A stretch of 64,000 bases of DNA from Chitiniphilus purpureus (GTDB taxonomy: Bacteria; Pseudomonadota; Gammaproteobacteria; Burkholderiales; Chitinibacteraceae), in the NCBI RefSeq assembly GCF_025642115.1, contig NZ_CP106753.1, forward strand, positions 2,689,501-2,753,500, in the 5' to 3' direction. A program made the translations under genes and the position numbers. Of this stretch, positions 1-8,660 are shown in pieces. Under the pieces are notes generated by a model, which did no database searches, was not told the DNA's origin, and was given only the letters and a program-made list of their open reading frames with translations. Every line of letters begins with the position of its first letter. Position 1 is the first letter of the stretch.

Positions 1-1
1 G

Positions 2-934
2 ATCGCCTTCCTGATGACGGCGATGGTGGGCGTGCCGCTGTCCGAGGCGATCGGCGCCTTCGTGCTGTCCAATGTGCTGGTCACGCTGATCGGTGCATTC
101 GGACTGCTGCAGAAACTGGTGCGCTGGATTCCGCTGCCGGTGGCATCCGCGCTGAACGGCGGCATCCTGGTGGCGTTCGCGCTCGGCGTCATCAGCTCGC
201 TGCAGCAACAGCCGCTGCTGGTGGGCGGCATGATCCTGGCCTTCTTCCTGGTCCGGCGTTTTTCCCCACGCTGGGCCGTCGCCGCGGTACTGGCGGCCGG
301 CACCGCGCTATGCCTGCTGCTGGACCAGCTGGACCTGGCCGCCCTGTCGGTATCGATGGCCAGTCCGGTCCTGACGCTGCCCACCTTCACCTGGCATGCC
401 ACCATCAACATTGCCATCCCGCTCACCGTGCTGGTGCTCACCGGTCAGTACCTGCCGGGTTTCGCAGTGCTCAAGACCGCAGGTTATGAGCCGCCGGTGG
501 ACAAGGTCGTCACGCTATGCGGCACCGGCTCGATCCTGGTGGCGCCGTTCGGCTGCCACAACATCAACCCTTCGTCGATGATCGCCGCCATCGTCGCCGG
601 ACCCGAGGCGCATCCGGACAAGACCCGCCGTTATGTGGCCGCGGTATGCGCCGGTGTGATCTATCTCGTGTTCGGCACCTTCGCCTCGACCTTTGTCAGC
701 CTGTTCGCCAGCCTGCCGCGGGAAGCCGTCGCGGCATTGGCGGGCCTGGCGCTGCTGTCGGCCATCGCCTCGTCATTCGACGCCGCCTTCGCCAACAGCA
801 AGGGCTCGCTTGCGCCACTGGTGGTGTTCGTCATCGCCGCCAGCGGCATCACCGTGCTGGGTGTGGGTGCGGCCTTCTGGGCCATCGTCAGCGGCATCGT
901 GGTGTGCCACGTGCTGGAACGCAAAGCCCGCTGA
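2..934 (+). CDS. benE: BenE-family benzoate/H+ symporter-like transporter (5' end cut off)
   Basis: C-terminal 310 residues of an inner-membrane transporter of the BenE family, whose studied members import benzoate with protons. The reading frame is open to the left window edge, so roughly the first 80 residues of a normal ~390-residue BenE are missing. What remains is almost entirely hydrophobic helices with short loops. The stretches around APFGCHNINPSS (about residues 180-192) and SSFDAAFANSK near the C-terminus look typical of the family. A glycosyltransferase gene follows 52 bp downstream on the same strand, but I see no benzoate-degradation genes nearby, so the substrate is inferred from family only. 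Other aromatic acids are possible. Confidence 0.85.
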   Translation: MAFLMTAMVGVPLSEAIGAFVLSNVLVTLIGAFGLLQKLVRWIPLPVASALNGGILVAFALGVISSLQQQPLLVGGMILAFFLVRRFSPRWAVAAVLAAGTALCLLLDQLDLAALSVSMASPVLTLPTFTWHATINIAIPLTVLVLTGQYLPGFAVLKTAGYEPPVDKVVTLCGTGSILVAPFGCHNINPSSMIAAIVAGPEAHPDKTRRYVAAVCAGVIYLVFGTFASTFVSLFASLPREAVAALAGLALLSAIASSFDAAFANSKGSLAPLVVFVIAASGITVLGVGAAFWAIVSGIVVCHVLERKAR

Positions 935-986
935 CCGCCCCCGCCCTTATCCGTTCAACCCGCCTCAACCCCTCATCGAGAAAGAC

Positions 987-3068
987 ATGAACCAAGACCG
1001 TCGTACCCTTTGGAAGCACCTGCCGACCCTGGCGAACCGGCAGCAGACGCCGCAGGCGGCGCTCAACAGCCGGCTGCTGGAACTGATGCATACCTCCAAT
1101 GTGAACAAGATCGCGCCGCAACAGCTGGCGGATGCGCAACAGGTGCTGGCACTGCGCGAAGCGTTGCTGGCCCGCGGCGACGCCGGGTCGGACGCGGACT
1201 GGGGCGAGATCACCGCACTGCAGCGCGGCATCATCGAACGGCACCTGGCGGCCCGCGCCGAATTCTACGGCGCAGACCAGGTGCTGCCCTTCGACGACGC
1301 CGCCACGCTGGCACGCGAAGGGCGCGATACCTTCCTGATCATCAAGTTCATGGACGAAGCGCCGCATATCCGCGCCACGCTCGCCTCACTGCTGACCCAG
1401 ACCCGCGTCGACCTGGGCCGGGTGGTGATCGTGGCGGTGGACAACAATTCCACCGACGGCTCGGACCGCATCATCCAGGAAACCGTCGCCGAGATCGCCT
1501 CCAAGGCACGGGTGATCTATGTCAATCAGCCGGTTCCGGGTGGCGGCAGCGCAGCCCGTTATGGCACCGACCGCAGCATGGCCACCCTCTACCGGATGTG
1601 CGAACTCGATCAGAACTGGCAGCGGCTGCAGACCGCCCGCCTCGCCGTGACCGACGGCGACACCGTGTATCACCACGAGGTGGTCCACGCACTGTGCGAG
1701 CTGTTCGACCAGGAACCCGGCGTGGATGGGGTGATGCCGTTCCTGATCTACAAGCTGACCGCGGCACTGCGCTTCTTCCGCGGATACCGGCCGTTGGACG
1801 AGAACGCGCTGGCCGAGATCGCCCGCACCACGATCCCGGTCGCGGTGCAGACCTGCCTGTCCAATACCGATGGCCAACGCAGCTATCCGCACACTGGCCG
1901 CCGCCGCGATGGTGACGCCATGCTGCTGCAGCATGTGGACGGCAGCACGGTGCGGGTGCCGCTGGACTGCACCGCGCCGGACGGCCGGCGCTTCGGGGTG
2001 CTGCAGGACCCGGATGGCGCGCTGGCATTCGCCTTCGAGGACCGCTACCTGGTGCTGCATCGCGCGCCGGTGTCCGGCTTCGATGCCGCACTGGTCTGCC
2101 TGGAAAACCAGGGTATCGGCAAGGACGAGCAATGGAAGTGGCACACGGCGATCGGCCATGACCTTTTTCTGCTGTGGATGTTCCAGCAAGGTGGCGTGCC
2201 CGAGGAGATCGTGGCGCCGGACACCAGCGACGCACTGAAGATGTTCCGCTGCTGGGCATTCGCCATCGGCGGCCAGCACCAGTTGTCCCGCCCGGGCCTG
2301 AAGATCGTCACCGGCACCGACTACCAGTCCGGCCGCGTGCTGCAGTCGGTGGGTTGCCTCACCGTGCTTGGCACCGCCGGTGCCTGGGCCGAGACCGAGG
2401 TCGACCGGCTGGCCAAGATGGTGCGCAACTTCGCCAATGAACAGAGCGTGTTCTACGGCGAGACCCGTTCGCGCGGGCTGGATCGCGCCAGTGGCCTGTA
2501 CCTGCACATGACGCGCATCCAGGGCAAGGTCGAACAGGAGATCCGCGACTATCCGGACCACTTCTTCCGCGACATCGCCTTCCCCGAGCGGGTGGTGTTC
2601 CCGCTGCGCTGGCTGCTGCAGAACGCGATCTGCGCCTACGCCGCCGATGATGCGGCGCTGCGCGGCCAGCTTGAGCAGCAGTTGTTCGTGCCAATGTTCG
2701 GCGCCGCCCGCTTCGCCGCGCTGCGCGCCGCGGTGCTGCACGACACGGCGCTGGCACAGTTGCGCCCGCTGCCGCTCGACCCCAAGCGTGATCAGGCGGA
2801 GGAGCTGGCCGAGGCGCTGATCATGGATGCCTATCCGGAGATCATGCAGTTCTACGCCCGTACCGTGGCAGCCTGCCTGGATGCCCATGGCGTGCCGCAG
2901 GCCGACTATGCCTGGTTGTTCGACGGCATCGAGCAGGGCCGCAACGCGCTCAAGGAAGCGCGCCCGCGCGTCGATCCGGCCGCGGTCTGGCAAGGCAGCG
3001 AGTTCGTGATCGACCAGGCCCGTGGCCAGGTGGTGCAGATGCACGACAAGCAGGCCGAAACGGTCTGA
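987..3068 (+). CDS. large GT2-like glycosyltransferase family protein
   Basis: A 693-residue soluble protein. After an N-terminal helical region of about 115 residues it has a GT-A/GT2-type start: IIKFMDEAPHIRATLASLL, then VIVAVDNNSTDGSD, the usual nucleotide-sugar binding strand-loop. A TDGDTVYHHE motif about 110 residues further on is a plausible DxD metal site. The C-terminal half (from about residue 330) matches nothing I recognise. No membrane segment is visible. The start ATG follows a weak AGAAAG sequence; an open frame continues upstream inside benE, but codon use there belongs to the transporter frame. Substrate and product are unknown: the neighbours are a transporter and an esterase-like hydrolase, not a polysaccharide cluster. 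Confidence 0.7.
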   Translation: MNQDRRTLWKHLPTLANRQQTPQAALNSRLLELMHTSNVNKIAPQQLADAQQVLALREALLARGDAGSDADWGEITALQRGIIERHLAARAEFYGADQVLPFDDAATLAREGRDTFLIIKFMDEAPHIRATLASLLTQTRVDLGRVVIVAVDNNSTDGSDRIIQETVAEIASKARVIYVNQPVPGGGSAARYGTDRSMATLYRMCELDQNWQRLQTARLAVTDGDTVYHHEVVHALCELFDQEPGVDGVMPFLIYKLTAALRFFRGYRPLDENALAEIARTTIPVAVQTCLSNTDGQRSYPHTGRRRDGDAMLLQHVDGSTVRVPLDCTAPDGRRFGVLQDPDGALAFAFEDRYLVLHRAPVSGFDAALVCLENQGIGKDEQWKWHTAIGHDLFLLWMFQQGGVPEEIVAPDTSDALKMFRCWAFAIGGQHQLSRPGLKIVTGTDYQSGRVLQSVGCLTVLGTAGAWAETEVDRLAKMVRNFANEQSVFYGETRSRGLDRASGLYLHMTRIQGKVEQEIRDYPDHFFRDIAFPERVVFPLRWLLQNAICAYAADDAALRGQLEQQLFVPMFGAARFAALRAAVLHDTALAQLRPLPLDPKRDQAEELAEALIMDAYPEIMQFYARTVAACLDAHGVPQADYAWLFDGIEQGRNALKEARPRVDPAAVWQGSEFVIDQARGQVVQMHDKQAETV

Positions 3069-3076
3069 GCGACCGC

Positions 3077-3119
3077 GGATGCCGCCGGCACGCCGGCGGC
3101 GCCAGCAACCGCGGCATCC
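3077..3119 (+). terminator. GC-rich stem-loop after the glycosyltransferase gene
   Basis: GGATGCCGC at 3077-3085 pairs perfectly with GCGGCATCC at 3111-3119, and the sequence between holds a second nested GC palindrome. It lies just after the stop codon at 3068. There is no T-run, so it may act as a rho-dependent pause or as mRNA 3'-end protection and not as an intrinsic terminator. Confidence 0.4.
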
Positions 3120-3195
3120 GGCGGTGGCCCGCCGCGTCACGACGCGCACCGGGCCGCCGCCGATACCTTGCAGCCGCCTCAAGGACTTCTAATCC

Positions 3196-3999
3196 ATGCA
3201 AAGAATCGAGCTTCCCCTGTGGCCGGGCCGGCCGCCCTTCGCCACCGGTCCCTACCCCGACGACACGCCCGTCATCGAGGCCTACCTGCCGGACCCGACG
3301 GTACGCACCGGCTACGGCATGCTGGCGCTTCCCGGCGGCGGCTACTCGTTCCTGTCCGAGAAATCCGGGCGGCAGTACGGCGAATGGTTCGCCGGGCGCG
3401 GCATCGCGGTATTCGTGGTCCGGTTCCGGCTCGGGTCGCGCGGCTACAACTTCCGTGCCAAGTGCGCCGATGCCTATGCGGCGCTGTCGCTGGTGCGTGC
3501 CCACGCCGGCGAGTGGGGCATGGACCCGCAGCGCATCGGCGTGATCGGCACCTCGGCCGGGGGCCACCTGGCCGGCGTGCTGTGCACCGGGGCCGGCCGG
3601 ACGCTGCTGGCGCAGGAAGGTGTCGGCGAGGTGGCGGATATCGCGCAGGTCCCCGGCTTCGGGGTGTTCTGCTATGGCGTGCTCAGCCTCACCGACCCGC
3701 TGGCGCATCGCGAGACCCGGGCCAACTTCCTTGGCGACTGGCAGCACGATGCGGCGATGCAACGCGCCTTCTCGCCGATCGAGGCCGTGCACGGCAGCTG
3801 CCCGCGCGCCTTTGTCTGGCATACCGGCGAGGATCTGGAAGTATCGGCCGAGCACAGCTGGCAGTTCACCCGCCGGCTGGCCGATGCCGGGGTGCCCCAT
3901 GAGCTGCATCTTTACCAGAAGGGCGCGCACGCGCTCGGACTGGCGCGCGACGAAGGTCTGCACTGGGCGGAAGACTGCCTGCGCTGGATCACCGGCTGA
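3196..3999 (+). CDS. alpha/beta hydrolase, acetyl-esterase/lipase-like
   Basis: A 267-residue alpha/beta hydrolase of the type found in acetyl-xylan esterases and related sugar or lipid esterases. LALPGGGYSFLS (about residues 42-53) is the oxyanion-hole region. The nucleophile elbow is GTSAGGH (about residue 118). The C-terminal catalytic His is probably in KGAHALGL. There is no signal peptide, so it should be cytoplasmic. The start has AAGGA about 11 bases upstream. It sits 12 bp before a flavin-dependent hydroxy-acid dehydrogenase on the same strand, so the two are likely cotranscribed; one could release an acyl or hydroxy-acid group that the other oxidises, which is inference only. Confidence 0.8.
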   Translation: MQRIELPLWPGRPPFATGPYPDDTPVIEAYLPDPTVRTGYGMLALPGGGYSFLSEKSGRQYGEWFAGRGIAVFVVRFRLGSRGYNFRAKCADAYAALSLVRAHAGEWGMDPQRIGVIGTSAGGHLAGVLCTGAGRTLLAQEGVGEVADIAQVPGFGVFCYGVLSLTDPLAHRETRANFLGDWQHDAAMQRAFSPIEAVHGSCPRAFVWHTGEDLEVSAEHSWQFTRRLADAGVPHELHLYQKGAHALGLARDEGLHWAEDCLRWITG

Positions 4000-4011
4000 G
4001 CGGCGCGGCAG

Positions 4012-5187
4012 ATGGGCGTCGTCACCTGCATCGAAGACCTGCGGCATCTGGCGCGCCGACGCCTGCCGCGCATGTTCTACGACTATGTCGATACCGGCTC
4101 GTGGACCGAATCCACCTACCGCGCCAACCGGCATGATCTTGCCGCGCTGCGGCTGCGTCAGCGCGTGCTGGTGGATATCCAGCATCGCAACCTGCGATCG
4201 GCCATGCTGGGCGAGCCGGTCACGATGCCGGTGGCACTGGCACCGACCGGCCTGACCGGCATGCTGCACGCCGACGGCGAGATCCTGGCGGCGCAGGCGG
4301 CCGAGGCATTCGGCGTGCCGTTCACCCTGTCCACGATGAGCATCTGCTCGATCGAGGACGTGGCCAGCCATACCGGCAGACCATTCTGGTTCCAGCTCTA
4401 CATGCTGCGCGACCGCGACTTCATGGCCCGGCTGATCGAGCGGGCCCGGGCCGCGCGCTGCTCGGCGCTGGTGCTGACCGTGGATCTGCAGATCATGGGC
4501 CAGCGCCACAAGGATCTGAAGAACGGATTGAGCGCTCCGCCACGGCCCACGCTGGCCAACTGGCTCAATCTGGCCACACGGCCGGCGTGGTGCTGGCGCA
4601 TGCTCAACACCCGGCGCCGCAGTTTCGGCAACATCGTCGGCCACGCTGCCGGCGTCACCGACACCGCGTCGCTCGCAGCATGGAACGCGCGTCAGTTCGA
4701 CCCCACGCTCAGCTGGCAGGATGTCGCCTGGGTCAAGCAGCGCTGGCAAGGCAGGCTCGTGCTCAAGGGCATCATGGACGTGGCGGACGCGCGGCTCGCC
4801 GCTGCCGCCGGCGTGGATGCGCTGATCGTCTCCAACCATGGCGGCCGCCAGCTCGACGGCGCGCCATCGAGCATCTCGGTGCTTGCCGACATCGTCGACG
4901 CGGTGGGACACCAGGTGGAAGTGCACATGGACGGCGGCATCACCTCGGGACAGGACGTGCTCAAGGCGCTGGCTACCGGCGCGCGCGGCGTCTACATCGG
5001 CCGGGCCTTCCTGTACGGGCTGGCCGCAAGGGGCCGCCAGGGGGTGTTGGACAGCCTTGCCATCATCCACAAGGAGCTGGACACCACCATGGCGCTGTGC
5101 GGCATCACCGATGTCGCGGCACTGGACCGGTCAGTGCTGCTGCGCCAGGGCCGGCTCCCGGCAGCGGCAGGGCCCGGCCCAGCCTGA
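4012..5187 (+). CDS. lldD: FMN-dependent alpha-hydroxy-acid dehydrogenase (L-lactate dehydrogenase-like)
   Basis: A 391-residue member of the FMN alpha-hydroxy-acid oxidase/dehydrogenase family, which oxidises L-2-hydroxy acids such as L-lactate to 2-oxo acids and passes electrons to quinone or oxygen. The barrel begins with the N-terminal FYDYVDTGS motif and continues through MPVALAPTG (FMN binding) and WFQLYMLRD. The active-site signature is SNHGGRQLDG (about residues 275-284), containing the catalytic His and substrate-binding Arg. HMDGGITSGQDVLKAL and GARGVYIGRAFLYGL complete the phosphate-binding end. The gene lies 12 bp after the esterase-like gene and is convergent with the D-amino acid dehydrogenase 20 bp away. 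The lldD symbol rests on overall similarity; mandelate or glycolate specificity cannot be excluded. Confidence 0.85.
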   Translation: MGVVTCIEDLRHLARRRLPRMFYDYVDTGSWTESTYRANRHDLAALRLRQRVLVDIQHRNLRSAMLGEPVTMPVALAPTGLTGMLHADGEILAAQAAEAFGVPFTLSTMSICSIEDVASHTGRPFWFQLYMLRDRDFMARLIERARAARCSALVLTVDLQIMGQRHKDLKNGLSAPPRPTLANWLNLATRPAWCWRMLNTRRRSFGNIVGHAAGVTDTASLAAWNARQFDPTLSWQDVAWVKQRWQGRLVLKGIMDVADARLAAAAGVDALIVSNHGGRQLDGAPSSISVLADIVDAVGHQVEVHMDGGITSGQDVLKALATGARGVYIGRAFLYGLAARGRQGVLDSLAIIHKELDTTMALCGITDVAALDRSVLLRQGRLPAAAGPGPA

Positions 5188-5207
5188 ATCCAACTGGCGC
5201 GCCCGTT

Positions 5208-6467
5208 TCACCCGGGCTGCCCGAGGAAGGGGAAATCGACCTGCGGGCGCTGGCCGTCGACCATCTGCGCCAGCGCCAGCCCCGAGCCGCACGCCTCGGT
5301 CCAACCCAGCGTGCCGTGGCCGGTGTTGAGGTAGAGGTTGGGATAGCGGGTGCGGCCGATATAGGGCAGGTTGCTGGGCGTGGCCGGACGCAGGCCGCAC
5401 CAGAATTCGGCCGCCCCGTAGTCAGCCCCGTCGGGAAAGATGTCGCGGGTGCGCTCGATCAGCGCCTGGCAGCGCACCGGGTTGAGCGACAGATCATAAC
5501 CGTTGAATTCGGCCGTGCCGGCCACGCGCAGCCGGTCTCCCAGCCGCGAGAACACCAGCTTGTGCCCATCATCGGTCAGGCTGACGGTCGGCGCATGTTG
5601 TCCCGGGCGTACCGGGATGGTGGCCGAGTAGCCCTTGGCCGGGTAGATCGCAAGTCGTATCCCGAGCGGTCCCAGGTGCAGCGGGCTGTAGCTGCCCAGG
5701 CACACCACGATGGCATCGGCCTGCAGCGCCGCCGGACCGGTGGCATCGCGCAGGCGCACATGATCGATGCGCCCGCCGGCCGCGGCGAAGCCCTCGATCA
5801 CGCAGTCGTAGCGGAACACCACGCCCAGCCGTGCGGCATGCGCAGCAAGCTGGTCGGTGAACTTGCGCGCATCGCCCGACTCGTCGGACGGGGTGTAGGT
5901 GCCGCCGACGATGGGGCGGCGCGATCGGGCAAGTGCCGGTTCGATCGCCAGGCATTCGGCGGCGCTCTTCACCTGCCGGTCCAGGCCCACGTCGCGCATC
6001 GCGGCGGCGGCCGGGATGGCGGCTTCGAATTCGGCCGGATCGGTGTAGTAATGCAGGATGCCCTCGGTGCGCGCATCGTAGTCCAGCGCCAGCTCGCTTC
6101 TGAGCGCCTGCAGCGTGGCACGGCTGTAGAGCCCGAGCCGCACCAGGTGCTGCAGGTTGGCGCGCGCCCGCGCCGGGGTGCACTGGCGCAGGAAACCCAG
6201 GCCCCAGCGCCACAGTGCCGGATCGGCCCGCAGCCGGAACAGCAGCGGCGCATCCTCCTCGCCCAGCCATTGCAGCGCCTTCCACGGCGCCTTGGGATTG
6301 GCCCACGGTTCGGCATGGCACACCGAGATCTGGCCGCCGTTGGCGTAGCTGGTCTCGCGCGCCGCTTCAGGTGCACGCTCGATCACAGTGACGGCGTGGC
6401 CCGCCCGTGCGAGGAACCATGCCGTCGTCACCCCGATCACCCCCGCTCCCAGTACTGCAATCCGCAT
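5208..6467 (-). CDS. dadA: D-amino acid dehydrogenase small subunit-like FAD oxidoreductase
   Basis: A 419-residue FAD-dependent oxidoreductase of the DadA type, which oxidatively deaminates D-amino acids to 2-oxo acids and ammonia at the inner face of the membrane and donates electrons to the respiratory chain. The N-terminus MRIAVLGAGVIGVTTAWFLA is a Rossmann dinucleotide-binding motif, followed by ETSYANGGQISVCHAEPWAN, characteristic of DadA. The C-terminal FAD contact is in LNTGHGTLGWTEACGSG. I chose the ATG at 6467 because AGGGAG precedes it by about 6 bases and it begins directly with the Rossmann fold; a longer frame to 6500 adds no conserved sequence. No alanine racemase (dadX) is adjacent. 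Confidence 0.9.
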   Translation of the reverse strand: MRIAVLGAGVIGVTTAWFLARAGHAVTVIERAPEAARETSYANGGQISVCHAEPWANPKAPWKALQWLGEEDAPLLFRLRADPALWRWGLGFLRQCTPARARANLQHLVRLGLYSRATLQALRSELALDYDARTEGILHYYTDPAEFEAAIPAAAAMRDVGLDRQVKSAAECLAIEPALARSRRPIVGGTYTPSDESGDARKFTDQLAAHAARLGVVFRYDCVIEGFAAAGGRIDHVRLRDATGPAALQADAIVVCLGSYSPLHLGPLGIRLAIYPAKGYSATIPVRPGQHAPTVSLTDDGHKLVFSRLGDRLRVAGTAEFNGYDLSLNPVRCQALIERTRDIFPDGADYGAAEFWCGLRPATPSNLPYIGRTRYPNLYLNTGHGTLGWTEACGSGLALAQMVDGQRPQVDFPFLGQPG

Positions 6468-6620
6468 CGCTGTCTCCCTTGCCCGGCATAGGGGGGCCAT
6501 TATGCCGCGCCCACCACCGCAGGGCGCTGCGCAGCGTCAAGCAACACTGCCGCCGCCCTGGAAAAGCGGCACGCCGGTTTGTCGGATAGACTACGCGGGG
6601 CGCATTCCCGCCCATGACCG

Positions 6621-8462
6621 ATGCCCATGAAACTATCGCTGCGTACCGCGCTCATCCTTGCCATCCTCGTGGGCCTGCTGCTGCCAGCCACCATCGCCAG
6701 CTACCTCAGGCTCGATTCCCAGCTGGGCAAGGCACGTCTGCAGAGCCAGCGTGACCACGCCCGGCTTGCGGACATCCTGATGCTGGGCATGCAGGAGCCG
6801 CTGTGGAACCTGTCGCCCGAATCGGGCCGGCCGTTGCTCGATTCGGTGATGAGCGATGAACGGGTGGTGCGGGTGCTGGTCAGCGACAACGCGCTTGGCA
6901 CCTTCCTGGCCGCCAACCGGCCGGAGCGGCGCCAGGGGCAGCGCTATACGCTGACCCGGATGGTATCCAAGCAAGGCACGCAGATCGGCAAGGTGACCGT
7001 CGAGTTCGACGATGGCAGGGTGATTGCCCAGATCCGCGGCGAGCAGCGCCAGACCATCGTGTCGGTGCTGGTGCAACTGGCGGTCAGCCTGGGCCTGATC
7101 CTGTTCCTGCTCGATTCGCGCGTGGTCAAGCCGCTGGCGGCACTGTCACGGCAATCCAGAAAGCTGGCGGAGCAGGAACTGGACGAGCCCTTCATCTGGA
7201 AGCGCGAGGACGAACTGGGCCAGCTGGGCCACAGCCTGGAGGCCACGCGGCAATCGCTCAAGTCGCTGATCGACACGCTGGAGCAGAAGAACCTGCAGCT
7301 GGAGGCGGACCTGATCAGCCGCCGCCATATCGAATCGGCATTGCGCGCCAGCCAGGACCGCTTCCAGCGGCTGGTCGAATCCACCCGCGTCATCCCATGG
7401 GACGCCAACCCCGAGGAATGGCGCTTCATCTATGTCGGCCCCCGTGCCGAGGCGCTGCTGGGCCACCCGCTGGCGGTGTGGTACCACGAGAACTTCCTGT
7501 CCACCTATCTGCATCCGGATGACCGCCATCTGGCGTATCAGCTGTTCACCACGGCCCATGCCGGCACCCCGGTGGAATTCGAATGCCGGCTGCTGGCGCG
7601 CGACGAGCGCACCGTGTGGGTCCATCTGCTGGCCGAGCACCGGCGCGACGAGGACGGGCACCATCTGCAGGGCTTTCTGATCGACATCACCGCGCGCAAG
7701 ACGGCCGAGATCGAGCTGGAGCACTACCGCGGCCACCTTGAGGAAGGCATCGAGCAGCGCACCCGTGCACTGGCCGCCGCCAATCACGAGCTGGAGGCGT
7801 TCGCACAGTCGGTCGCGCACGACCTGCGCTCCCCGCTGCGCACCATCGAGGGCTATATCGAGGTGCTGCTGGACGACTACGGCGAGCGGCTGGACGGACG
7901 CGCCCGCAGCTATGTGACGCGCATGCGCGGCACCATGCGCCACATGGGCGCGCTGATCGACGATCTCTTGACGCTGTCGCGCCTGTCCCGCAGCGAAGTG
8001 CGCCGCCAGCCGGTCGACCTTGCCGAACTGGCACGCGGCATCGGCGAAGAACTGCAGGCACTGCACCCGGAACGCACGGTACGCCTGACACTGCCGGGTC
8101 GGCTGGTGGTCAGTGCCGATCCCAAGCTGATCCGCATCATGCTCTACAACCTGTTCGACAACGCCTGGAAATTCACCGCGCGCAATCCCGATCCGGCCAT
8201 CGAATTCGGCATCACCGAAGCCAATGGCCAGCAGGTGTTCCATCTCCAGGACAACGGCGTGGGCTTCGACATGGCACAGGTGATGCGGCTTTTCCTGCCG
8301 TTCCAGCGCCTGCATCCGCCCGGCGAATTCGATGGCAACGGCATCGGGCTGGCCATTGCGCAGGCACTGGTGCGGCTGCATGGCGGGCGGATCTGGGCCA
8401 AGGGCGTTCCCGGGCAAGGCGCGGCCTTCTTCTTCACGCTGCCCGAAGGGCGGCTGCGCTGA
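6621..8462 (+). CDS. membrane sensor histidine kinase with periplasmic, HAMP and PAS domains
   Basis: A 613-residue hybrid-free sensor kinase. A membrane helix at about residues 8-27 and another at about 150-168 bracket a ~120-residue periplasmic sensing region. HAMP follows (about 169-225, with RVVKPLAALSR), then a coiled coil, a PAS domain with PAC motif (about 245-365) and the kinase core. The phosphoacceptor is His400 in SVAHDLRSPLRT, a HisKA family box. The ATPase boxes are visible as LFDNAWKFT (N), DNGVGFD (G1) and GNGIGLAIAQ (G2). There is no receiver domain and no response regulator gene directly adjacent. It stands 198 bp before the chemosensory operon on the same strand, so it could feed that pathway. 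ATG codons at 6621 and 6627 are equally possible starts. Confidence 0.88.
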   Translation: MPMKLSLRTALILAILVGLLLPATIASYLRLDSQLGKARLQSQRDHARLADILMLGMQEPLWNLSPESGRPLLDSVMSDERVVRVLVSDNALGTFLAANRPERRQGQRYTLTRMVSKQGTQIGKVTVEFDDGRVIAQIRGEQRQTIVSVLVQLAVSLGLILFLLDSRVVKPLAALSRQSRKLAEQELDEPFIWKREDELGQLGHSLEATRQSLKSLIDTLEQKNLQLEADLISRRHIESALRASQDRFQRLVESTRVIPWDANPEEWRFIYVGPRAEALLGHPLAVWYHENFLSTYLHPDDRHLAYQLFTTAHAGTPVEFECRLLARDERTVWVHLLAEHRRDEDGHHLQGFLIDITARKTAEIELEHYRGHLEEGIEQRTRALAAANHELEAFAQSVAHDLRSPLRTIEGYIEVLLDDYGERLDGRARSYVTRMRGTMRHMGALIDDLLTLSRLSRSEVRRQPVDLAELARGIGEELQALHPERTVRLTLPGRLVVSADPKLIRIMLYNLFDNAWKFTARNPDPAIEFGITEANGQQVFHLQDNGVGFDMAQVMRLFLPFQRLHPPGEFDGNGIGLAIAQALVRLHGGRIWAKGVPGQGAAFFFTLPEGRLR

Positions 8463-8483
8463 ACCATGCGGATGGCCTGGTCC

Positions 8484-8503
8484 TTGTAGGAATACGCCTA
8501 CAA
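8484..8503. promoter_or_regulatory. perfect inverted repeat upstream of the chemosensory operon
   Basis: TTGTAGG, six bases (aatacg), then CCTACAA: a perfect 7-bp dyad of 20 bp in the 198-bp gap before the MCP gene. Half-site size and spacing suit a homodimeric regulator such as a NarL/FixJ-type response regulator. It is also a possible short hairpin for the upstream kinase transcript, but it lacks a T-tract. A regulatory role is inference. Confidence 0.4.
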
Positions 8504-8660
8504 CGCGATGCGCCATGCGGCCAAGGCAGGCAGGTGGCCGGCTGTATAGAATGGGTCGCCTTGAGCGCGGCCCAAACGCAAAGGCGTCCACAGCGGATGC
8601 CCGACGTATCCGCCACCCGCAATCGACAAATAAATCAAACCGATAAGGCAGCGGCAGAAC

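Noticed and set aside
1386..3182. 598-codon open frame on the minus strand opposite the glycosyltransferase
   Set aside because: High GC content makes long antisense frames; its product is low-complexity and lacks a fold or ribosome site, while the plus-strand product has GT2 motifs.
8639..8646. ACCGATAA resembling a sigma-28 (flagellar) -10 element before the MCP gene
   Set aside because: No TAAA-type -35 at the right spacing, and it would leave too short a leader.
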